A DNA stretch of 48,326 bases from Allomyces macrogynus ATCC 38327 (Eukaryota > Blastocladiomycota > Blastocladiomycetes > Blastocladiales > Blastocladiaceae), in assembly GCA_000151295.1 (NCBI GenBank), contig GG745350.1, positions 862,860 to 911,185 on the forward strand, in the 5' to 3' direction. How positions within the stretch are numbered: position 1 is the stretch's first letter; each line of letters begins with the position of its first letter. Both the position numbers and the translations under genes were made by a program. Below the pieces are notes generated by a model, which worked only from the letters and a program-made list of their open reading frames with translations, made no database searches and was not told where the DNA came from. Positions 41,422 through 48,326 of this stretch are shown here, in pieces.

Positions 41422-42065
41422 ATGACCAACTCCTACGACTGTATGTATGCTGCATATGCATGAAATGCTGTAGCCTTGACCTGATATTGTGGTGCCAAGA
41501 CGGCACTTGCTGGCATGGTTAACTGACCAAGCGAGTGACTCAATGTTTGACAGATGACGGCGGCTATGGCTATGGTCATGGTGGCAAGGGCGACCACCAT
41601 GGCTATTATGATTCGAACCACTACGATTACAACAACTATGGTGACGATTGTGGCCACTACTCGTATGGCCACGATTCATATGGCCATGACTCGTACAGCC
41701 ACTACGGCCACAATTCGTATGGCAATGATTCGCATGGCTACAACTCGCATGGCTACGACTACAACTCGTACAACAGCTACGACTACAACTCGTACGACTA
41801 CAACTCGTACGACTACTACAACTCGTGCTACGGCGATCACGACTATGATTCGTATGATCACAGCTACTATGGTGATGGCGACAAGTACAGTTACGACTGG
41901 TACAATGCGTATGGCGACTATTATGGCCACGGCAACAATTACGGCCATGATTTGTACGGCCATGGCTATTATGGCTGGGGCAACAAGTACGACGACTATT
42001 ACAGTTACGGCCCTGACTCGTACGATCATGGCTACAGCTACGGCCATGGCCATGGCTACTGCTAG
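41422..42065 (+). CDS. Tyr/Gly/His/Asp-rich low-complexity protein, array copy 1
   Basis: Two exons, 41422-41440 (MTNSYD) and 41554-42065, joined by a 113-nt intron with a GTATGT donor and a TTTGACAG acceptor. The product has 176 residues. About 49 are Tyr (28%), and most of the rest are Gly, His, Asp, Ser and Asn. Typical runs are GYGYGHGGKGDHHGYY, YSYGHDSYGHDSYSHYG, YDYNSYDYNSYDYYNS and a GYSYGHGHGYC end. There are three Cys, including the last residue, and almost no Leu/Ile/Val. No signal peptide or membrane span is visible. The reading frame is supported by the clean splice, by GAC/TAC-type codon choice and by exact upkeep in all units. I know no family with this sequence. By composition it could be a self-associating, Tyr-crosslinked wall or matrix protein, or a metal-binding His-rich protein; both are inference. 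Confidence 0.75.
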
Positions 42066-43467
42066 GCAACAAAATTGGTGGCCGTCAACGCCAAGTGTTC
42101 TGTGTGACTTGCACGCCCAGCATTGCTCAGCCGCAGTGGATGTCAATGTTGTGACGCCCAAGGCTGGTGTGAACGTTGCAATGACCCTGCTCGCAGTTGC
42201 GGGTTCTGGTTTTGGTTTGCCCTTGTGGTTTTTATTGCTATCCTTCCCGACGTTGTCATTTCCTTTGGTGGATGAAGGGCCTTTGATTGTTGGACAGTTG
42301 CCTGGTGGTTTCCTGTGCTCCTTTTGTCTGTTGCTGTTACGGGCAGGCGTTGGTTGACCTTTGATTTGTTTGTTCATGCACTCTTCCTCGTGCTTTGGTG
42401 ATGATCTATACACGCATCTTGCATCCTGTTGATAAGCTCCTCTGCCTTGGTCCGGTCCTCTATGCATGTGCTCCACAAAGTCAAACGTCAGAGGTCGCAA
42501 GATCACCACCACCACCACAGCACGTTGCACGTTGATCATGGAGAGAGGGGTAGGCAAATATGTAGATTGCGTTGGTCACTCTCAATGTTGGTGTGACTGC
42601 CGCCCCTGCCCGTGCCCTGCCGCCCCTGCCTGTGCCCTCCCTCCCTTGGTTGATTTTCCATTGTGGATACTTCTTTCGTCGAGGTGTGTGTGTGCGTCAG
42701 TTTCGCAAACAGTGGCGCAGCGTTCTGAAGCCAGCTGTGGCGCCAGGGCTGCTAGCAACATCGTTTCTTTCAGGATTGGGTGCTTCCAAACCATCGCAAT
42801 TCACACGAGCTGGAACTAGGAGCTCTGCTCGCCACCCAAGTGCACGACCACCCATCACGTGCGGTTGAGGTCCAAGGAATGTCGTTGATGACAAATCGCA
42901 ATCCGTGCTCTGTTCTCTGCTTCCGCAGGCTGCATACACCCAGCGTCAGAAAATCGACAAGAAACGTGCACGGGCAACAGAACAAGGCTGCTGGGTTTCG
43001 TCTCTTTACATTTTTTATTATTTTATTTTTTTGCTGTTGATTTCGCTGGGCGCTCGACTGGCCCAGGCCATGATGCTAACAAGGCCGGTGTCATCCATGG
43101 ACTGGCGACCAACAGCAAGCAACGTCCATCCGGCGAAATCCAGTCATATCGCAGCCATTCCAAGGGAAATGAGTGTGTGCGCCTTGTTTGTTGATTGTCT
43201 GCCACGTGCCATTGAGATGAAACACAAAGCAGCACGACAAGTTGCTGACCTCGTTCGTGCATGTGAATTTTGAATGAGCGGCACGTTGTCTAGTGAACGA
43301 ATGAACATGTCGACGTGACGTGCTGTGTGCCGTGCTGCCCCCTCTCTCTCTCACTTGCACTTGGCGATGTCGCTCGCTTGTTCAAATTTGGAGTGTGGCT
43401 GATCTGCAAGCTGTGTGCTATTTTACTTGCTGCTCATGGTTTGTCTGAGCATGTGTCCAGAGGGGAG
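42066..43467 (+). other. Array spacer downstream of the Tyr-rich gene
   Basis: 1.4 kb per unit without a supportable gene. It holds the 3' flank of the Tyr-rich gene, a repeated CTGCCGCCCCTGCC-like stretch near 42597-42645, and a T-rich run (TTTTTTATTATTTTATTTTTTT) near 43010-43032. Short open frames of 80-122 codons show no motifs. The same content recurs at 45016-46417. Confidence 0.5.
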
Positions 43468-44251
43468 CGTGCTGGCGTGAGCCTGATGTGCCCTTGACCT
43501 GCTTGCACCCATTGTCTGCCTGCTGATCCACATGCACGCAGCAAGAATGGACAAGACGAGCCGCCCAACGCATGAGCAGCAGCACCTGCTTGTTTGGCTG
43601 GCACCTGCTTGATGAAAAATCGCTGGACACCAATGCAGAAGCGGGCAGCAAGGCCCGCTTTGCTGTTTTGCTCTTTCCGCGTGCGCGCAAGCACTTTGGA
43701 ACGTCCTGGGATTGTCTGAGTGGTGCTCTCTCAATGTGGTCAAGTCAGGCGGAATCCAACGTAGCCTGGCCAATCATCCCCACACTCAGATTCGTCCGCA
43801 CTGAGGCACTGACTGTTGGATGGTTGTTCAATGGTGGATGGTTGTTGCTTGGACGGTTGTTGCTTGGTTGCTTGGATGGTTGTTGCTTCGCTGCTTGGTT
43901 GCTTGGTTGCTTGGTTGCTTGGTTGGCTCACGAGTGGGATCGTTGTTGCGTCATTCATTCAAGCAAGGCCGCCCAACGTGTTCTGAGGAGCTTTGCTGGC
44001 CAAACAGAATTCTGTCGCGGACAGATTGAGTGGGAGTGCTTAGAGCCACCCAACTTCAACCTGAGGATATGACTCTAGCTCTTTGTTGCTAGGGCACTGG
44101 ATTCTGGATGAACTTTGCCATGGTTCCACGGGGCAGTGTAGTCAAGGGCTGACAGAGCTCACCTCCATGATTTGGAATAATTAATTCCCTTGTATCGGGT
44201 GTTGTTGAAGTGTTGGCGCGTGCCATCATCGTTCCATTCATGATTCGGTGC

Positions 44252-44257
44252 TATAAA
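44252..44257 (+). promoter_or_regulatory. TATA box of the Tyr-rich gene, unit 2
   Basis: Identical to the unit 1 site, 2950 bp downstream. Confidence 0.6.
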
Positions 44258-44371
44258 TTCTGAGGCCTCCTCACACTGCCTGAGCGCAAATCGGAGCATC
44301 ACCAGCAGCCAGCCCCGCACTCCCTTCTGCACCCGCTGACTTGCCCGCCTGCCAAACAAACCGTAACCAAG

Positions 44372-45015
44372 ATGACCAACTCCTACGACTGTATGTATGC
44401 TGCATATGCATGAAATGCTGTAGCCTTGACCTGATATTGTGGTGCCAAGACGGCACTTGCTGGCATGGTTAACTGACCAAGCGAGTGACTCAATGTTTGA
44501 CAGATGACGGCGGCTATGGCTATGGTCATGGTGGCAAGGGCGACCACCATGGCTATTATGATTCGAACCACTACGATTACAACAACTATGGTGACGATTG
44601 TGGCCACTACTCGTATGGCCACGATTCATATGGCCATGACTCGTACAGCCACTACGGCCACAATTCGTATGGCAATGATTCGCATGGCTACAACTCGCAT
44701 GGCTACGACTACAACTCGTACAACAGCTACGACTACAACTCGTACGACTACAACTCGTACGACTACTACAACTCGTGCTACGGCGATCACGACTATGATT
44801 CGTATGATCACAGCTACTATGGTGATGGCGACAAGTACAGTTACGACTGGTACAATGCGTATGGCGACTATTATGGCCACGGCAACAATTACGGCCATGA
44901 TTTGTACGGCCATGGCTATTATGGCTGGGGCAACAAGTACGACGACTATTACAGTTACGGCCCTGACTCGTACGATCATGGCTACAGCTACGGCCATGGC
45001 CATGGCTACTGCTAG
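44372..45015 (+). CDS. Tyr/Gly/His/Asp-rich low-complexity protein, array copy 2
   Basis: Exons 44372-44390 and 44504-45015. I found no base difference from copy 1 in the exons, the intron or the proximal promoter, so the predicted 176-residue product is the same. Confidence 0.75.
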
Positions 45016-47201
45016 GCAACAAAATTGGTGGCCGTCAACGCCAAGTGTTCTGTGTGACTTGCACGCCCAGCATTGCTCAGCCGCAGTGGATGTCAATGTT
45101 GTGACGCCCAAGGCTGGTGTGAACGTTGCAATGACCCTGCTCGCAGTTGCGGGTTCTGGTTTTGGTTTGCCCTTGTGGTTTTTATTGCTATCCTTCCCGA
45201 CGTTGTCATTTCCTTTGGTGGATGAAGGGCCTTTGATTGTTGGACAGTTGCCTGGTGGTTTCCTGTGCTCCTTTTGTCTGTTGCTGTTACGGGCAGGCGT
45301 TGGTTGACCTTTGATTTGTTTGTTCATGCACTCTTCCTCGTGCTTTGGTGATGATCTATACACGCATCTTGCATCCTGTTGATAAGCTCCTCTGCCTTGG
45401 TCCGGTCCTCTATGCATGTGCTCCACAAAGTCAAACGTCAGAGGTCGCAAGATCACCACCACCACCACAGCACGTTGCACGTTGATCATGGAGAGAGGGG
45501 TAGGCAAATATGTAGATTGCGTTGGTCACTCTCAATGTTGGTGTGACTGCCGCCCCTGCCCGTGCCCTGCCGCCCCTGCCTGTGCCCTCCCTCCCTTGGT
45601 TGATTTTCCATTGTGGATACTTCTTTCGTCGAGGTGTGTGTGTGCGTCAGTTTCGCAAACAGTGGCGCAGCGTTCTGAAGCCAGCTGTGGCGCCAGGGCT
45701 GCTAGCAACATCGTTTCTTTCAGGATTGGGTGCTTCCAAACCATCGCAATTCACACGAGCTGGAACTAGGAGCTCTGCTCGCCACCCAAGTGCACGACCA
45801 CCCATCACGTGCGGTTGAGGTCCAAGGAATGTCGTTGATGACAAATCGCAATCCGTGCTCTGTTCTCTGCTTCCGCAGGCTGCATACACCCAGCGTCAGA
45901 AAATCGACAAGAAACGTGCACGGGCAACAGAACAAGGCTGCTGGGTTTCGTCTCTTTACATTTTTTATTATTTTATTTTTTTGCTGTTGATTTCGCTGGG
46001 CGCTCGACTGGCCCAGGCCATGATGCTAACAAGGCCGGTGTCATCCATGGACTGGCGACCAACAGCAAGCAACGTCCATCCGGCGAAATCCAGTCATATC
46101 GCAGCCATTCCAAGGGAAATGAGTGTGTGCGCCTTGTTTGTTGATTGTCTGCCACGTGCCATTGAGATGAAACACAAAGCAGCACGACAAGTTGCTGACC
46201 TCGTTCGTGCATGTGAATTTTGAATGAGCGGCACGTTGTCTAGTGAACGAATGAACATGTCGACGTGACGTGCTGTGTGCCGTGCTGCCCCCTCTCTCTC
46301 TCACTTGCACTTGGCGATGTCGCTCGCTTGTTCAAATTTGGAGTGTGGCTGATCTGCAAGCTGTGTGCTATTTTACTTGCTGCTCATGGTTTGTCTGAGC
46401 ATGTGTCCAGAGGGGAGCGTGCTGGCGTGAGCCTGATGTGCCCTTGACCTGCTTGCACCCATTGTCTGCCTGCTGATCCACATGCACGCAGCAAGAATGG
46501 ACAAGACGAGCCGCCCAACGCATGAGCAGCAGCACCTGCTTGTTTGGCTGGCACCTGCTTGATGAAAAATCGCTGGACACCAATGCAGAAGCGGGCAGCA
46601 AGGCCCGCTTTGCTGTTTTGCTCTTTCCGCGTGCGCGCAAGCACTTTGGAACGTCCTGGGATTGTCTGAGTGGTGCTCTCTCAATGTGGTCAAGTCAGGC
46701 GGAATCCAACGTAGCCTGGCCAATCATCCCCACACTCAGATTCGTCCGCACTGAGGCACTGACTGTTGGATGGTTGTTCAATGGTGGATGGTTGTTGCTT
46801 GGACGGTTGTTGCTTGGTTGCTTGGATGGTTGTTGCTTCGCTGCTTGGTTGCTTGGTTGCTTGGTTGCTTGGTTGGCTCACGAGTGGGATCGTTGTTGCG
46901 TCATTCATTCAAGCAAGGCCGCCCAACGTGTTCTGAGGAGCTTTGCTGGCCAAACAGAATTCTGTCGCGGACAGATTGAGTGGGAGTGCTTAGAGCCACC
47001 CAACTTCAACCTGAGGATATGACTCTAGCTCTTTGTTGCTAGGGCACTGGATTCTGGATGAACTTTGCCATGGTTCCACGGGGCAGTGTAGTCAAGGGCT
47101 GACAGAGCTCACCTCCATGATTTGGAATAATTAATTCCCTTGTATCGGGTGTTGTTGAAGTGTTGGCGCGTGCCATCATCGTTCCATTCATGATTCGGTG
47201 C

Positions 47202-47207
47202 TATAAA
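47202..47207 (+). promoter_or_regulatory. TATA box of the Tyr-rich gene, unit 3
   Basis: Identical to the sites in units 1 and 2. Confidence 0.6.
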
Positions 47208-47321
47208 TTCTGAGGCCTCCTCACACTGCCTGAGCGCAAATCGGAGCATCACCAGCAGCCAGCCCCGCACTCCCTTCTGCACCCGCTGACTTGCCCGCCT
47301 GCCAAACAAACCGTAACCAAG

Positions 47322-47965
47322 ATGACCAACTCCTACGACTGTATGTATGCTGCATATGCATGAAATGCTGTAGCCTTGACCTGATATTGTGGTGCCAAGA
47401 CGGCACTTGCTGGCATGGTTAACTGACCAAGCGAGTGACTCAATGTTTGACAGATGACGGCGGCTATGGCTATGGTCATGGTGGCAAGGGCGACCACCAT
47501 GGCTATTATGATTCGAACCACTACGATTACAACAACTATGGTGACGATTGTGGCCACTACTCGTATGGCCACGATTCATATGGCCATGACTCGTACAGCC
47601 ACTACGGCCACAATTCGTATGGCAATGATTCGCATGGCTACAACTCGCATGGCTACGACTACAACTCGTACAACAGCTACGACTACAACTCGTACGACTA
47701 CAACTCGTACGACTACTACAACTCGTGCTACGGCGATCACGACTATGATTCGTATGATCACAGCTACTATGGTGATGGCGACAAGTACAGTTACGACTGG
47801 TACAATGCGTATGGCGACTATTATGGCCACGGCAACAATTACGGCCATGATTTGTACGGCCATGGCTATTATGGCTGGGGCAACAAGTACGACGACTATT
47901 ACAGTTACGGCCCTGACTCGTACGATCATGGCTACAGCTACGGCCATGGCCATGGCTACTGCTAG
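47322..47965 (+). CDS. Tyr/Gly/His/Asp-rich low-complexity protein, array copy 3
   Basis: Exons 47322-47340 and 47454-47965, again the same as copies 1 and 2. The unit is cut by the window end about 350 bp after the stop. Confidence 0.75.
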
Positions 47966-48326
47966 GCAACAAAATTGGTGGCCGTCAACGCCAAGTGTTC
48001 TGTGTGACTTGCACGCCCAGCATTGCTCAGCCGCAGTGGATGTCAATGTTGTGACGCCCAAGGCTGGTGTGAACGTTGCAATGACCCTGCTCGCAGTTGC
48101 GGGTTCTGGTTTTGGTTTGCCCTTGTGGTTTTTATTGCTATCCTTCCCGACGTTGTCATTTCCTTTGGTGGATGAAGGGCCTTTGATTGTTGGACAGTTG
48201 CCTGGTGGTTTCCTGTGCTCCTTTTGTCTGTTGCTGTTACGGGCAGGCGTTGGTTGACCTTTGATTTGTTTGTTCATGCACTCTTCCTCGTGCTTTGGTG
48301 ATGATCTATACACGCATCTGCATGAA

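Larger units (their letters stand above)
40518..48326 (+). repeat. Tandem array of 2950-bp units (2.65 units seen)
   Basis: Unit 1 is 40518-43467, unit 2 is 43468-46417, and unit 3 runs from 46418 to the window end. The period is 2950 bp for every landmark checked (start codons, TATA box, stop codons). The only differences I saw are t/c near 40555 against 43505 (CTTGTACCC / CTTGCACCC) and the last few bases after 48319. Units 1 and 2 meet at GAGGGGAG|CGTGC, while unit 1 is preceded by the copia LTR. Each unit carries one copy of a Tyr-rich protein gene. Confidence 0.95.

Noticed and set aside
41209..42072. 287-codon minus-strand frame, Ser/His/Cys/Arg-rich, in every array unit
   Set aside because: It is the mirror of the Tyr-rich gene: low-complexity codons on one strand force open frames on the other. 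The plus-strand gene has a TATA box, a clean intron and a biased amino acid set that makes sense.
41554..42357. 267-codon plus-strand frame beginning MTAAMAMVMVARATT
   Set aside because: It overlaps the Tyr-rich exon in a shifted frame and is almost only Met/Ala/Thr/Ile, a frame-shadow pattern; it ignores the splice that joins the 7-codon exon.
42905..43273. 122-codon frame with a hydrophobic stretch in the array spacer
   Set aside because: The hydrophobic part is the T-rich run (TTTTTTATTATTTTATTT) read as Phe/Tyr/Ile; no start context, no motif, and composition unlike the neighbouring gene.

Overview
The window is nuclear DNA from a flagellated (zoosporic) fungus. A blastocladiomycete or chytrid-like lineage fits best. 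The grounds are: GC-rich genes with short GT..AG introns (about 50-115 nt); fungal-type genes (Ede1-like endocytic scaffold, Scs7-type fatty acid 2-hydroxylase with a cytochrome b5 domain, Tul1/Dsc1-type RING ligase); and two genes for motile-cilium proteins (PACRG and a SPAG8-like protein), which non-flagellated fungi lack. The species cannot be named from the sequence alone.

Layout. 1-12.2 kb: ordinary gene-dense host DNA with PACRG (-), Ede1-like (+), a multipass membrane protein (-), SPAG8-like (+), an F-box-like protein (-) and an unrecognised protein (+). 12.4-22.9 kb: a local cluster of one gene family, 7TM receptors with a C-terminal RGS domain. It holds one copy on the minus strand (A), two apparently intact copies on the plus strand (B, C), an RGS fragment (relic) and a fourth, decayed copy (D). 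23.3-27.9 kb: SCS7/FA2H-like (-) and a TUL1/DSC1-like RING ligase (+), head to head. 28.0-28.3 kb: the last two exons of a host gene cut off by transposon DNA.

28.3-40.5 kb: Ty1/copia retrotransposons. An inverted, gutted relic (-) is followed by two plus-strand elements in tandem that share the middle LTR (LTR-int-LTR-int-LTR). Both have broken pol genes. The primer binding site matches the anticodon stem-loop of initiator tRNA-Met, implying half-tRNA priming as in Drosophila copia and Ty5.

40.5 kb-end: a tandem array with an exact 2950-bp period (two full units and a third cut by the window end). The array starts directly at the right edge of the last LTR. Each unit carries one two-exon gene with a TATA box, encoding a 176-residue Tyr/Gly/His/Asp/Ser/Asn-rich protein (about 28% Tyr) of unknown function. 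Apart from one base near the start of unit 1 and the last few bases of the window, I saw no differences between units.

Several host genes (Ede1-like, F-box-like, RGS copy A) need single-base indels to keep conserved protein sequence in frame. These may be sequencing errors, so treat their reading frames with care. The most unusual parts are the Tyr-rich tandem gene array, the 7TM-RGS cluster with its graded decay, and the tandem copia structure.
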